Shown here piece after piece: positions 1 to 7,882 of a stretch of 30,413 nt of DNA; position 1 is the first letter of the stretch; each line of letters begins with the position of its first letter. The position numbers and the translations under genes were made by a program. The stretch covers positions 1 to 30,413 of the forward strand of contig NZ_JACTOJ010000034.1 in NCBI RefSeq assembly GCF_032335695.1. Reading direction: 5' to 3'. The notes under the pieces are model-generated. The model saw only the letters and a program-made list of their open reading frames with translations, had not been told where the DNA came from and ran no database searches. The stretch is from JACTOJ01 sp032335695 (GTDB lineage: Bacteria > Bacillota > Clostridia > Clostridiales > Clostridiaceae).

Positions 1-6
1 TTAATT

Positions 7-40
7 ATTATCCATTTTTTAAAAATTATTCATGGATAAT
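7..40. repeat. Inverted repeat at the left edge
   Basis: The arms ATTATCCAT (7-15) and ATGGATAAT (32-40) are perfect complements around an AT-only loop. The gene to the left lies outside the window, so this could be an operator or weak hairpin belonging to it. There is no further support. Confidence 0.35.
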
Positions 41-63
41 TTAGTGGTTATTCTTTTTTTCTT

Positions 64-89
64 TTTTTAGGGTCAATTGACCCTAAAAA
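64..89. repeat. Perfect palindrome overlapping the HxlR stop codon
   Basis: Positions 64-89 form a perfect 26-base palindrome with core AGGGTCAATTGACCCT. The stop codon of the minus-strand HxlR gene (83-85) lies inside it. A T-rich tract is on its left on the plus strand, so neither strand has the hairpin-then-U-run order of an ordinary Rho-independent terminator. It may be an operator or a weak transcript end. Confidence 0.45.
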
Positions 90-418
90 TTGGTTTTCAG
101 AATAGCCTTTTCTTTATACTGTTTTCCCCAAGTAACCATGGAGTCAAGTATTGGTTTTAAGCTTAATCCGTCTTCAGTAAGAGAATATTCAACTTTAGGA
201 GGCACCTCTGCATAGACTTTCCTTTTTATTAAGCCATCTTCCTCCATTGATCTTAGCTGTTGAGTGAGAACTTTTTGGCTTATGGAACCTATGGCCTTTT
301 TTAATTCTCCAAAACGTTTAGTGCCAGAAATAAGTTCTCTTAAAATTAGAACCTTCCACTTATCGCCTATCAGTAAAAGAGTTGTTTCAACAGGACAAGC
401 AGGCAAATCTTTTTTCAT
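83..418 (-). CDS. HxlR-family transcriptional regulator
   Basis: This 111-residue protein is a single winged helix of the HxlR (DUF24) family. It has the family layout: a Cys near the N terminus in CPVETTLLLIGDKWK, the segment ILRELISGTKRFGELKK, the recognition-helix region ISQKVLTQQLRSMEEDGLI, and the wing region VPPKVEYSLTEDG. HxlR proteins often sense redox or electrophile stress through the N-terminal Cys (here Cys8), as in YodB and HypR. The gene is divergent from the macrodomain/sirtuin pair, with a palindrome in the shared 150-base gap, so autoregulation and control of that pair are plausible. The start follows an AGGTCC-type ribosome-binding site. The family call is firm; target and signal are inference. 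Confidence 0.9.
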   Translation of the reverse strand: MKKDLPACPVETTLLLIGDKWKVLILRELISGTKRFGELKKAIGSISQKVLTQQLRSMEEDGLIKRKVYAEVPPKVEYSLTEDGLSLKPILDSMVTWGKQYKEKAILKTNF

Positions 419-476
419 ATAAATTGGACCTCCATAAAAATAATATTAAAATTAATAGTTACTTTAGGGTTACTAC

Positions 477-524
477 AGCACTTTTAAGTGCTTACTTGCA
501 AATATATACTAATGAACCTATTAT
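477..524 (+). promoter_or_regulatory. Operator-like palindrome and promoter of the macro/SirTM pair
   Basis: AGCACTTTTAAGTGCT (477-492) is a palindrome with 7-base arms around TT. Directly after it, TTGCAA (496-501) and TATTAT (519-524) are spaced 17 bases and make a plausible sigma-A promoter for the macrodomain gene. The palindrome abuts the -35 box between two divergent genes, where an HxlR dimer would be expected to bind. Confidence 0.55.
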
Positions 525-569
525 ATAATTAACCTTAACGAAAATCAATTTGTTTTGGAGGAGATTATC

Positions 570-1400
570 TTGGGAAAAGAAGAATTAGTAAATGAGCTAT
601 TGATATATTTAATCAGCGAAAATAAAGAACTAGGGAAAGTTGATGTCCCTAAGGATTATTCGAATAAAAGAAAGCTTTTGAGAGCAGTTATGAATGTGAG
701 AGAACCAAAGGCAATATCTCCTGAAATACTTAAGCTTCAGGATGAGCTTTTGTCAAAAGAAAATAAGGATAAGAATATAATTAGTCCATATGACTTGTTA
801 ACTGTAGGTGAAGTATTTAAAGAAACCAAAATACCTTTTGAAGATAAAATTATACTCTGGCAGGGTGACATTACCACAATTAACGCAGATGCCATAGTTA
901 ATGCAGCAAATTCTAAAATGCTTGGATGTTTTGCACCCTTACATAGGTGCATAGACAACGCTATTCATTCTGCAGCGGGAATTCAACTGAGACTGGAGTG
1001 CAGAGAATTAATGGAAAAGCAAGGGAAGGATGAGCCTACTGGAAGGGCTAAAATCACGGGAGCTTATAATCTTCCAAGCAAGTATGTGCTGCATACTGTG
1101 GGACCTATAATTTATGATGCTCTTACAGAGGAAGACTGCGGATTATTAGCTTCCTGTTACAGTTCCTGCCTGGAGGAGGCAAAAAAACATGAGGATATTA
1201 AAACTGTAGCCTTTTGCTGCATATCCACAGGAGAATTTAGATTTCCAAAGGATGAGGCTGCTAAAATTGCAGTTGAAACTGTGAGCCGCTGGCTTGAAAA
1301 CAACAGAGATGTATTAGACAGGATTATTTTTAATGTATTTACTGTGGAGGATTATGATGAATACTCAAAATTATTTGGAGAATATAAAAGCAGCTTCTGA
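570..1400 (+). CDS. Zn-Macro-type macrodomain protein, probable protein-ADP-ribose hydrolase
   Basis: The 276-residue protein has an N-terminal helical region (about 1-85) and a macrodomain (about 90-270). The ADP-ribose-binding motifs GDIT (99-102) and NAANSKMLGC (111-120) are visible. GCFAPLHRCIDNAIH (119-133) holds the Cys/His/Cys pattern of the zinc-containing macrodomain subclass found in SirTM operons of Staphylococcus and Streptococcus. Members remove ADP-ribose from proteins modified by the partner sirtuin. A TTG start at 570 is chosen because GGAGGAG lies 6-7 bases before it; a TTG at 555 would precede that site. The last 44 bases overlap the sirtuin ORF, which implies translational coupling. 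Function is assigned from family and context. Confidence 0.88.
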   Translation: MGKEELVNELLIYLISENKELGKVDVPKDYSNKRKLLRAVMNVREPKAISPEILKLQDELLSKENKDKNIISPYDLLTVGEVFKETKIPFEDKIILWQGDITTINADAIVNAANSKMLGCFAPLHRCIDNAIHSAAGIQLRLECRELMEKQGKDEPTGRAKITGAYNLPSKYVLHTVGPIIYDALTEEDCGLLASCYSSCLEEAKKHEDIKTVAFCCISTGEFRFPKDEAAKIAVETVSRWLENNRDVLDRIIFNVFTVEDYDEYSKLFGEYKSSF

Positions 1401-2226
1401 ACTTATTAAGAAAGCAGACTATATTATTATAGGAGCAGGGGCCGGACTATCAGCTTCCGCGGGTTTAAATTATGGTGACAGTAAGCTCTTTAAAAAATGG
1501 TTTCCTGAACTTGAGAAAAGAGGCCTAAAAACCATAGGTTACGCGATTTCTACCTATTGGCAGGCCAATGATAATAATAGAACTGCCTTTTGGGCTTACT
1601 GGGCAAGTCATATTAAAAAAATTAGATATGATTCCCCAGCAGGCAAAGTATACCTTGATTTATTAGATATGATGAAGTATAAAAACTATTTTATTATAAC
1701 TACAAATGTGGATAGTCAATTTAATAAGGCAGGTTTTGATGAGCAAAGAATGTTTACCCCTCAAGGAAACTACGGATTATTTCAATGTGATAAGCCTTGC
1801 TGCCAGGAGATTTTTGATAATGAAGAAATGGTTAAAAAAATGGTGGATAATATGAACGAAGAAAAGTTTCTTGTAAGGGAAGAGGATATACCTAGGTGCC
1901 CTCACTGCGGCTCTTACCTAGCTAAAAATCTTAGAGTGGATAATACTTTTGTAGAAGCACCTCATATGGAGAAACAAAAGGATTATGTGGATTTCATAAA
2001 TCAATCTGTGCAAGGGAAGCTGCTGCTTCTGGAATTAGGCATTGGCTTTAATACACCTTCTATAATAAGATGGCCCTTTGAAGGAATAGCAAAGGAGCAT
2101 CCAAGTGCAAAGCTTATTCGAATTAACATGAATTATCCTGAAGTGCCTAAGGAAATAGAGAATAAAAGCTTGAGTTTTAGTCAAGATATAACAGAAACTA
2201 TTGAAGCCATTAAGAAATATATATAA
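1357..2226 (+). CDS. SirTM-class sirtuin (probable protein ADP-ribosyltransferase)
   Basis: The 289-residue protein has the sirtuin NAD-binding signature GAGAGLSASAGL (26-37) and TTNVDSQF (115-122). Where deacetylase sirtuins carry the catalytic His, this one reads FTPQGNYG with Gln136, as in the macrodomain-linked class M sirtuins that transfer ADP-ribose. A zinc ribbon is present: CDKPCC (144-149) and CPHC (181-184). The start is taken at ATG 1357, six bases after GGAGG; ATG 1354 is also possible. In Firmicute pathogens this pair sits with GcvH-L and LplA2 and acts on lipoylated GcvH-L. Neither partner gene is here, so the substrate is unknown. The gene overlaps the macrodomain gene and ends at a hairpin shared with the convergent kinase gene. 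Confidence 0.9.
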   Translation: MNTQNYLENIKAASELIKKADYIIIGAGAGLSASAGLNYGDSKLFKKWFPELEKRGLKTIGYAISTYWQANDNNRTAFWAYWASHIKKIRYDSPAGKVYLDLLDMMKYKNYFIITTNVDSQFNKAGFDEQRMFTPQGNYGLFQCDKPCCQEIFDNEEMVKKMVDNMNEEKFLVREEDIPRCPHCGSYLAKNLRVDNTFVEAPHMEKQKDYVDFINQSVQGKLLLLELGIGFNTPSIIRWPFEGIAKEHPSAKLIRINMNYPEVPKEIENKSLSFSQDITETIEAIKKYI

Positions 2227-2239
2227 TAGTTAATTATTA

Positions 2240-2280
2240 AAGAGAAGCTAATGATATAACAGTTAAATTTAGCTTCTCTT
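2240..2280. terminator. Hairpin between convergent sirtuin and kinase genes
   Basis: The arms AAGAGAAGCTA (2240-2250) and TAGCTTCTCTT (2270-2280) pair perfectly over 11 bases with a 19-base loop. The stop codon of the minus-strand kinase lies inside the right arm. U-runs on both sides are weak, so this is probably a modest bidirectional terminator. Confidence 0.6.
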
Positions 2281-3513
2281 AATGTTTTTATGGAAGATGT
2301 TTGCAATGGGAAAATTAATGAGAAATTCTGCACCATTTCCTTCAGCGCTAAAGGCCTTAATTGTTCCTCTATGTTCTTTTACTATACACTTAGCTATAGA
2401 CAAGCCTAATCCAGAGCCCCCCTGATTTCTGGAGCGGGCTTTATCCACTCGGTAGAATCTTTCAAAAATCTTATTTATAGATTCCTTTGGTATCCCTTCG
2501 CCAGTGTCCTTTATTAATAGCTTATAGAAGTATTCATCTTTAAAAAAGAGCATATTAATCTTTCCGCCAGGAGGAGTATGCTTTAAAGCATTGTCTAATA
2601 ATATATTTACAAGCTGAAGAATCCTTCCTTCATTTCCATTAATAATTATGTTGGGCTCTATGCTGAAATTTAAGGTTACTTCTTTTTTAGCCGAAAGAGG
2701 AGTAAAGCTTTCATAGCTTTTAATAAGGGTATCACTTATATTAAAATCATACATAGGCATTTTTTCTTCTTCAGCCCTGGCAAGGAAAAGCAAGTCGTCT
2801 ACAAGCTTTGTCATTCTTTTTATTTCGCCTTGTATATTATTAAGCCATTTAGCTTGGCTAAGTACAGTCTTATCTTCATTTTCTATTACTATCTCCAGAT
2901 TAGAATTAAGTACTGCAAGAGGGGTCCTTAGTTCGTGTGATGCATCTGCTATGAAAGCAGTTTGCTTTTCCCAGGAATTTTTAATTGGTATCATAGCTTT
3001 ATTGGCTAAATACATACTCAAAATAAAAACTAAGGCTAAGCTTAATAATCCAATTGCAAAGGAAGAAACTACAAGAGATTTTTGAATATTTAGTGCCATG
3101 CTGTTATCTAAAAATACTATTATATAGCCATAGTTTTTAGATTGTTTCAAAAATCTAAGCTTAAAATGCTTATATTCAATATTACCCATTTGAGTTTTTT
3201 TACTAAGAACTGCATTTTTTAATTCCTCGATTTCCTGCTTTGAAATATTTGAAGCAGAGGAATAGTCTAAAATATTTTTTTTATGATCTATTTTTATAAA
3301 AAAGCTATTGAAGAATATTTTGTTAAAGCCTTTTCCTGCATCTGAGGAAATAGCTAGGCGTTCTTCATTAGCCATATCTGTTATGATAGCAGAAGATTGC
3401 TGGTTTATTGCGTGAGACATCATGAAGTAGAGTCCGGAAAAAATCATCACCAGCACTATGGTAAGGGCGGTAACATTGATCATTATTAGTTTTAATTTTA
3501 GTTTTTGAAACAT
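2269..3513 (-). CDS. Membrane sensor histidine kinase
   Basis: The 414-residue protein has transmembrane segments at about 10-32 and 147-170 enclosing an extracytoplasmic domain of about 110 residues. There is a phosphoacceptor region ADASHELRTP with His193, an N box around Asn308 (LLDNALKHTP), DTGEG (336-340) and GGSGLGLS (365-372). This is a complete orthodox kinase. It lies one base downstream of the response regulator stop, with AGAGGT before its ATG, so the two are one operon. The divergent ABC ATPase-permease is the likely target, which suggests envelope-stress or peptide-antibiotic sensing by analogy with other kinase/ABC modules. No ligand can be named. Confidence 0.92.
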   Translation of the reverse strand: MFQKLKLKLIMINVTALTIVLVMIFSGLYFMMSHAINQQSSAIITDMANEERLAISSDAGKGFNKIFFNSFFIKIDHKKNILDYSSASNISKQEIEELKNAVLSKKTQMGNIEYKHFKLRFLKQSKNYGYIIVFLDNSMALNIQKSLVVSSFAIGLLSLALVFILSMYLANKAMIPIKNSWEKQTAFIADASHELRTPLAVLNSNLEIVIENEDKTVLSQAKWLNNIQGEIKRMTKLVDDLLFLARAEEEKMPMYDFNISDTLIKSYESFTPLSAKKEVTLNFSIEPNIIINGNEGRILQLVNILLDNALKHTPPGGKINMLFFKDEYFYKLLIKDTGEGIPKESINKIFERFYRVDKARSRNQGGSGLGLSIAKCIVKEHRGTIKAFSAEGNGAEFLINFPIANIFHKNIKRS

Positions 3514-3514
3514 A

Positions 3515-4192
3515 TCATTCTACCTCTTTTAAACAATAGCCTCGTCCACGTATTGTTTCTATAATTATCTCAGAAGCTGATTCACTAAGCTTTTTTCTTA
3601 AATATGATATATAGACCTCAATATTATTGAGTTCAATATCGGATTGAAACCCCCAAATTCTATCAAGAAGAAGTTCTTTAGTTATAACTAGATTTTTATT
3701 TTTCAGCATTATTTCTAATACCTGCGATTCTTTAGAAGAGAGTTTGGTAATGTTTCCGCCTACTGATATTTCGCATTTTAAAGGATTAAAACTCGTATTC
3801 CCAATTATAAATTCTTCATTAGCTATTTCGTCGGTTTGACGTCTTGAAAGAGCTCTTATACGAGCCAATAGCTCGTCCTTAGAAAAAGGTTTTATAAGGT
3901 AGTCATCCGCACCGCTATCTAGACCTTCTATTCTATCCTTGATGGAGTCTTTCGCGGTAAGTATAAGTACAGGAGTTGCGATGTGCTTCTTCCTAAGGCT
4001 CTTTAGTACCTCTAGGCCTTCTTTTAAAGGAAGCATACGGTCAAGAATTATCACATTGTAGATATTTGTTTCCGCAAGCTTTTCACCTTCCAAACCATCA
4101 AAGGCAGCATCAACTATATAGTTGTTCTTTTTCAAGGTATATACAAGTGCTTCTGAAAGATTTACTTCATCTTCTACTAATAATATTCTCAA
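3515..4192 (-). CDS. OmpR/PhoB-family response regulator
   Basis: The 225-residue protein has a receiver domain with the acidic pair ED, phosphoacceptor Asp51 (VIILDRMLP), Thr79 and Lys101 (KPF). A C-terminal winged helix (about 130-222) contains the family ending IETIRGRGYCL. A TTG start at 4192 is preferred because AAGGTGGTG lies 9 bases upstream and the protein then begins MRILLVEDE, as in the family; a longer TTG start at 4219 lies before the ribosome-binding site. The gene is divergent from the large ABC gene. Tandem TTAA-containing repeats before that gene are its probable binding sites. Confidence 0.92.
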   Translation of the reverse strand: MRILLVEDEVNLSEALVYTLKKNNYIVDAAFDGLEGEKLAETNIYNVIILDRMLPLKEGLEVLKSLRKKHIATPVLILTAKDSIKDRIEGLDSGADDYLIKPFSKDELLARIRALSRRQTDEIANEEFIIGNTSFNPLKCEISVGGNITKLSSKESQVLEIMLKNKNLVITKELLLDRIWGFQSDIELNNIEVYISYLRKKLSESASEIIIETIRGRGYCLKEVE

Positions 4193-4255
4193 AATATATT
4201 TCACCACCTTAAAATTCAATTGTATATATTATAGCCTAATATGCTTAAAATTAAC

Positions 4256-4268
4256 TTAAAACAGAGCC
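4256..4268. repeat. Fragment of the AACAGAGCC palindromic repeat
   Basis: TTAAAACAGAGCC is identical to the outer 13 bases of the right arm of the long palindrome at 12620-12669. It lies alone in the regulator/ABC intergenic region with no matching left arm nearby, so it may be a remnant of the repeat family or chance. Confidence 0.4.
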
Positions 4269-4277
4269 CAAAAAACA

Positions 4278-4353
4278 TTAACATAAAATTAATAATTAAC
4301 TTAAGGAAAGTTTAAGGTAAGGCATTTAAGATAAAACTAATAAATGTTATACT
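4278..4353 (+). promoter_or_regulatory. Response-regulator box array and promoter of the fused ABC gene
   Basis: TTAA occurs at 4278, 4289, 4301 and 4312, that is at 11-, 12- and 11-base steps, and the last two form the direct repeat TTAAGG. An 11-base step is typical of PhoB/OmpR half-sites on one face of the helix. TATACT (4348-4353) is a good -10 box, while the sequence at -35 (TTTAAG, 4325-4330) is poor. This fits a promoter activated by the divergent response regulator. Confidence 0.6.
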
Positions 4354-4397
4354 TTTAGAACACAAAGGAAGTATGAACCACTGAAAGGAGTATTTAT

Positions 4398-6761
4398 ATG
4401 TTGCAATTAAAAGACATATCAAAGAGCTATACCACGGGAGACTTTACTCAAGTTGCTCTTAACAAGGTAAATCTGAATTTTAGGAAAAGTGAATTTGTAG
4501 CAATTCTAGGGCAAAGCGGGTCTGGTAAAACAACTCTTCTTAACGTAATTGGAGGACTGGATAAATATGATACTGGAGATCTTGTTATAAATGGTAAGTC
4601 AACAAAGAAATTCAAAGATAGGGATTGGGATGCCTATAGAAATAATAGTGTTGGCTTTGTATTTCAAAGCTATAATTTGATTCCTCACTTAAGCATTGTT
4701 GACAATGTTGAAATGGGAATGACCTTAAGCGGAGTCCCTAATAAAATAAAACATAAAAATGCCATAGAGGCCTTGGAAAAGGTGGGACTTAAGAACCATA
4801 TTCATAAGAAACCAAATCAATTATCAGGAGGACAGATGCAGAGAGTAGCAATTGCTCGTGCGCTTGCTAATGATCCAGATATTATTTTAGCAGATGAACC
4901 TACTGGTGCTCTAGATACAGAAACAAGTGAGCAAATCATGAATCTTATAAAAGAGATAGCTAAGGATAAATTAGTTATCATGGTTACTCATAATCCAGAG
5001 CTGGCGGAAAGATATGCTACCAGAATAGTTAAATTTTCAGATGGAGAGGTAAAATCAGACACTCATCCTCTTGAAGATCATGAAATAACTTCAGAATATA
5101 GGCTGAAAAAAACCAGTATGAGCTTCATTACTGCTTTGAAGTTATCGGGTAAAAATATTATTACAAAAAAATGGCGTACAGGTATTACTGCCTTTGCTTC
5201 CAGTATAGGTATAATCGGTATTGCACTTGTTTTATCCTTATCTAACGGCTTTAATAAGCAGATAAATGATTTCGAATCCGGCACACTTTCTAATTATCCT
5301 ATTACTATTGGGAAGACAGCCATGAAGCTTGAGCCTGGTAAGTCTTCTTCAGGCAAGAATGTGACCTTGGAAAAATATACGGATAAAAAAGTTATATATT
5401 CTCATGATTCTTCAAAGGATAGCACTTCCCATACAAATACACTTACGGATAGTTATATGCAGTATTTAGATAAAATGGATAGTTCTCTGTTAGAAGGGGT
5501 TTCCTATACCAGAAGTATAAACATGAATATCCTAAAGAAAACAGGAGATAAAGCTACATTATTAAATACTCAAAAAATAAATTTGTCCTCTTATCCAAGC
5601 AACCCTAGTGGTAAGAACAGTAATTATCTAAAGGATTATTACGATTTGCTTCAAGGCAGCTATTCAACAAGCAGCACAGATCTTTTGCTTGTGGTAGATG
5701 AATATAACAGACTGGATACTTCAATGCTAAAGGAGCTTGGAATAGATGTTGAAGATGGAAAGAGTACAGATTTTAGTTCTATTATAGGAAAAGAATATAA
5801 GCTTATAATGAATAATGACTATTATACAAAATCAGGGAATGTATATGCAGTGAATGGAATACCTACGGATTTATCAAAAATGTATGACAGCAGTAAAGCT
5901 ATAACATTGAAAATTACGGGCATAATTCGTATAAAGAAGGATTCAAAGGTGACTTCACTTTCCTCAGGAGTTATTTACTCTGATGATTTAGCCCAGCGCT
6001 TCATTAAGGATGCAGCTGATTCAGAGGTGGTAAAAGCTCAAAAGAATGCGGATTATAATGTATTAACCGGAGGCATGCTGGCCGATAGCTCAGAAAGCGG
6101 TAACACAAGAAATAATATGAATCCGGGAATGGCTTCTATGGGTGTGGCTGCAGCACAGACCAAAGAAAGCGTATTAGAAGAGCTCGGAGCCACAAGTATA
6201 CCTACAGCTATCTCTTTATATCCTACCAGTTTTGATGCTAAGCAAGATATAAAAACTTATTTAGATAAATGGAATAATGGACTTAGTGATAAAGATAAAA
6301 TAGAATATACGGATATGTCAGCTATTATAACAAACTTATCTGGAAGTATCATGAATGGAATCACTCTTGTTCTTGTGGCTTTCGCAGCCATATCTCTTGT
6401 GGTTTCAATGATTATGATAGGTATCATCATATATATTTCTGTTCTTGAGAGAACAAAAGAAATAGGAGTGCTGAGAGCTTTAGGTGCAAGGAAAAAAGAT
6501 ATCTCTAGGGTTTTCAATGCGGAAACCTTCATTATCGGATCATGCTCAGGCTTGCTTGGAATAGGAATTGCATACCTTCTTACTTTCCCAGCTAACTCTA
6601 TAATTTACAAAGCTACAGAGCTTAAAAATGTGGCACAGCTTAATCCGTTACATGCAATTGCACTGGTTTTAATAAGTATTGTACTAACTATGATTGGAGG
6701 AATTATACCTTCAAGAATGGCAGCTAAAAAAGATCCAGTGGTGGCACTTAGAAGTGAATAA
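4398..6761 (+). CDS. Fused ABC transporter, ATPase plus FtsX-like permease (MacB-type)
   Basis: The 787-residue protein joins an N-terminal ATPase to a C-terminal permease. The ATPase has Walker A GQSGSGKT (38-45), LSGGQ (142-146), Walker B IILADEPTG (162-170) and a switch His at 198. After a linker there is one membrane segment (about 263-283), a large extracytoplasmic domain of about 360 residues rich in Ser, Thr and Asp, then three C-terminal membrane segments with the FtsX signature ERTKEIGVLRALGARKKDI. MacB-type proteins are mechanotransmitters rather than classic importers and often act on peptides or lipids at the cell surface. AAAGGAG precedes the ATG. The promoter looks dependent on the divergent regulator. 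The substrate is unknown. Confidence 0.92.
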   Translation: MLQLKDISKSYTTGDFTQVALNKVNLNFRKSEFVAILGQSGSGKTTLLNVIGGLDKYDTGDLVINGKSTKKFKDRDWDAYRNNSVGFVFQSYNLIPHLSIVDNVEMGMTLSGVPNKIKHKNAIEALEKVGLKNHIHKKPNQLSGGQMQRVAIARALANDPDIILADEPTGALDTETSEQIMNLIKEIAKDKLVIMVTHNPELAERYATRIVKFSDGEVKSDTHPLEDHEITSEYRLKKTSMSFITALKLSGKNIITKKWRTGITAFASSIGIIGIALVLSLSNGFNKQINDFESGTLSNYPITIGKTAMKLEPGKSSSGKNVTLEKYTDKKVIYSHDSSKDSTSHTNTLTDSYMQYLDKMDSSLLEGVSYTRSINMNILKKTGDKATLLNTQKINLSSYPSNPSGKNSNYLKDYYDLLQGSYSTSSTDLLLVVDEYNRLDTSMLKELGIDVEDGKSTDFSSIIGKEYKLIMNNDYYTKSGNVYAVNGIPTDLSKMYDSSKAITLKITGIIRIKKDSKVTSLSSGVIYSDDLAQRFIKDAADSEVVKAQKNADYNVLTGGMLADSSESGNTRNNMNPGMASMGVAAAQTKESVLEELGATSIPTAISLYPTSFDAKQDIKTYLDKWNNGLSDKDKIEYTDMSAIITNLSGSIMNGITLVLVAFAAISLVVSMIMIGIIIYISVLERTKEIGVLRALGARKKDISRVFNAETFIIGSCSGLLGIGIAYLLTFPANSIIYKATELKNVAQLNPLHAIALVLISIVLTMIGGIIPSRMAAKKDPVVALRSE

Positions 6762-6807
6762 TTCTCATTACTGAAGGCAATTTTAAATCTGTGTTGAGAA
6801 TCAAATA

Positions 6808-6846
6808 AAAAAGAGATTCATCTGAATATGGTGAATCTCTTTTTAA
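6808..6846 (+). terminator. Rho-independent terminator after the fused ABC gene
   Basis: AAAAAGAGATTCA (6808-6820) pairs with TGAATCTCTTTTT (6832-6844) around an 11-base loop, ending in a T run. The A-rich left flank could also end the convergent ogt transcript. Confidence 0.88.
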
Positions 6847-6900
6847 TATAGGCGAAGTTCTAAAATAATGTTGATAAATGCCTTGATACTCTTGCGTAAA

Positions 6901-7365
6901 TTACTTTGAATTTTCAAGCTTAAGTAAATGCTCTTTTATATCTAAGCCGCCGCCGTAGCCTACCAGTTTCCCATTTGCACCTATCACCCTGTGACAGGGA
7001 ATAAATATAGGGATTGGATTTCGGTTATTAGCCATACCAACTGCACGGGAAGCCTTTGGATTACCAACAGCTTTGGCAATTTCACCATAGCTGCGAGTTT
7101 CACCAAAGGGTATGTCCTGCAAGGCTTTCCATACTGATTGCTGAAAATCAGTGCCTATAGGCAAAAGTGGAAGTTTAAAGGCTTTTCTCTTACCAGAAAA
7201 GTACTCCTCCAATTGGCTGTGAGCTTCTTTGATTAAAGCTGTTTCATTGATTTCAAAGCCATTTGGCATAGTTTCTTTGATAAAATATAAATTAGTAATT
7301 TCACTTCCATTATCAGTTATAGCAATTCTGCCTATCTCGGTATCATAAAAATATATATTTTCCAT
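6901..7365 (-). CDS. ogt: Methylated-DNA--protein-cysteine methyltransferase
   Basis: The 154-residue protein is the size of stand-alone Ogt/AdaB enzymes. It repairs O6-alkylguanine by irreversible transfer to an active-site Cys. The motif PCHRVIG places that residue at Cys124. The helix-turn-helix region SYGEIAKAVGNPKASRAVG and the arginine-finger segment are intact, and the C terminus GYGGGLDIKEHLLKLE is standard. ATG 7365 follows GGAGG closely. It is a single gene with an extended -10 box (TGCTATAAT on the minus strand, TATAAT at 7404-7399) and lies convergent to the ABC gene. No Ada-type regulatory domain is present. Confidence 0.95.
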   Translation of the reverse strand: MENIYFYDTEIGRIAITDNGSEITNLYFIKETMPNGFEINETALIKEAHSQLEEYFSGKRKAFKLPLLPIGTDFQQSVWKALQDIPFGETRSYGEIAKAVGNPKASRAVGMANNRNPIPIFIPCHRVIGANGKLVGYGGGLDIKEHLLKLENSK

Positions 7366-7448
7366 GGCAAGCCTCCTGCAATTCTTGGTTTTAGTATAAT
7401 TATAGCATATAACATTTTTTAAAATATAGGCAATCTATCATATTTTTC

Positions 7449-7479
7449 TTGACTTAAAGCGCACTTTAAGTGCTATTCT
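7449..7479 (+). promoter_or_regulatory. MerR-type promoter with 19-base spacer and operator
   Basis: TTGACT (7449-7454) and TATTCT (7474-7479) are 19 bases apart, the over-long spacer that MerR activators untwist. The spacer holds ACTTAAAG-N4-CTTTAAGT (7452-7459 and 7464-7471), which closely resembles the operator of Bacillus AdhR-type regulators (CTTAAAG...CTTTAAG). A second dyad, GCACTTTAAGTGC (7461-7473), overlaps it. Confidence 0.8.
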
Positions 7480-7498
7480 TCAATTAAAGGAGGGAGTT

Positions 7499-7882
7499 AT
7501 GTTGGAACTGGAGATAAATGAAGTATCTAAATTAACAAAACTAAAGCCTCATACTCTTAGGTATTATGAAAGCATAGGATTAATTAAAGATATTAGAAGA
7601 AATTCGGCTGGGAAGAGAGTTTATACAGAAGAGGATTTGAAATGGCTTGAAGTGATAAATAGGCTTAGAGCTACGGGCATGAATATAAGGGAGATGCAGG
7701 AGTATGCAAGATTAAGACATATGGGAGATGAAACTGTAACGGAAAGAAAGAACATTATGAAGGAACACTTAGCTTTCATTGAAAGTGAAATTGAAAAATT
7801 AATTGAAGCTAAAGCTTATGTTGAGAAAAAAATTGAAATCTATAGTGAAATGGAGGAAAAGATAAATGGAAGAGGAAAGTAG
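7499..7882 (+). CDS. MerR-family regulator, AdhR/NmlR-like, without cysteine
   Basis: This 127-residue protein has an N-terminal MerR winged helix (EVSKLTKLKPHTLRYYESIGLI, about 7-28, then the wing RNSAGKRVYTEEDLKWL) and a C-terminal coiled-coil dimerisation helix (about 85-122). The order MerR regulator then carboxymuconolactone decarboxylase and the operator sequence match the AdhR group, which responds to aldehydes. In AdhR and NmlR a single Cys near residue 52 is the sensor; this protein has no Cys at all, the local sequence being INRLRATG. It starts 4-5 bases after AGGAGGG and overlaps the next gene by 17 bases. It probably controls its own operon. The signal is unknown. Confidence 0.88.
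   Translation: MLELEINEVSKLTKLKPHTLRYYESIGLIKDIRRNSAGKRVYTEEDLKWLEVINRLRATGMNIREMQEYARLRHMGDETVTERKNIMKEHLAFIESEIEKLIEAKAYVEKKIEIYSEMEEKINGRGK

Noticed and set aside
64..89. The palindrome after the first HxlR gene as its terminator
   Set aside because: On the minus strand it is followed by A-rich, not U-rich, sequence, so it does not fit an intrinsic terminator.
4398..6761. A bacitracin-type BceAB transporter identity for the fused ABC protein
   Set aside because: BceB-type permeases are separate proteins with ten membrane segments. Here the ATPase is fused to a four-segment permease, which is MacB-like.
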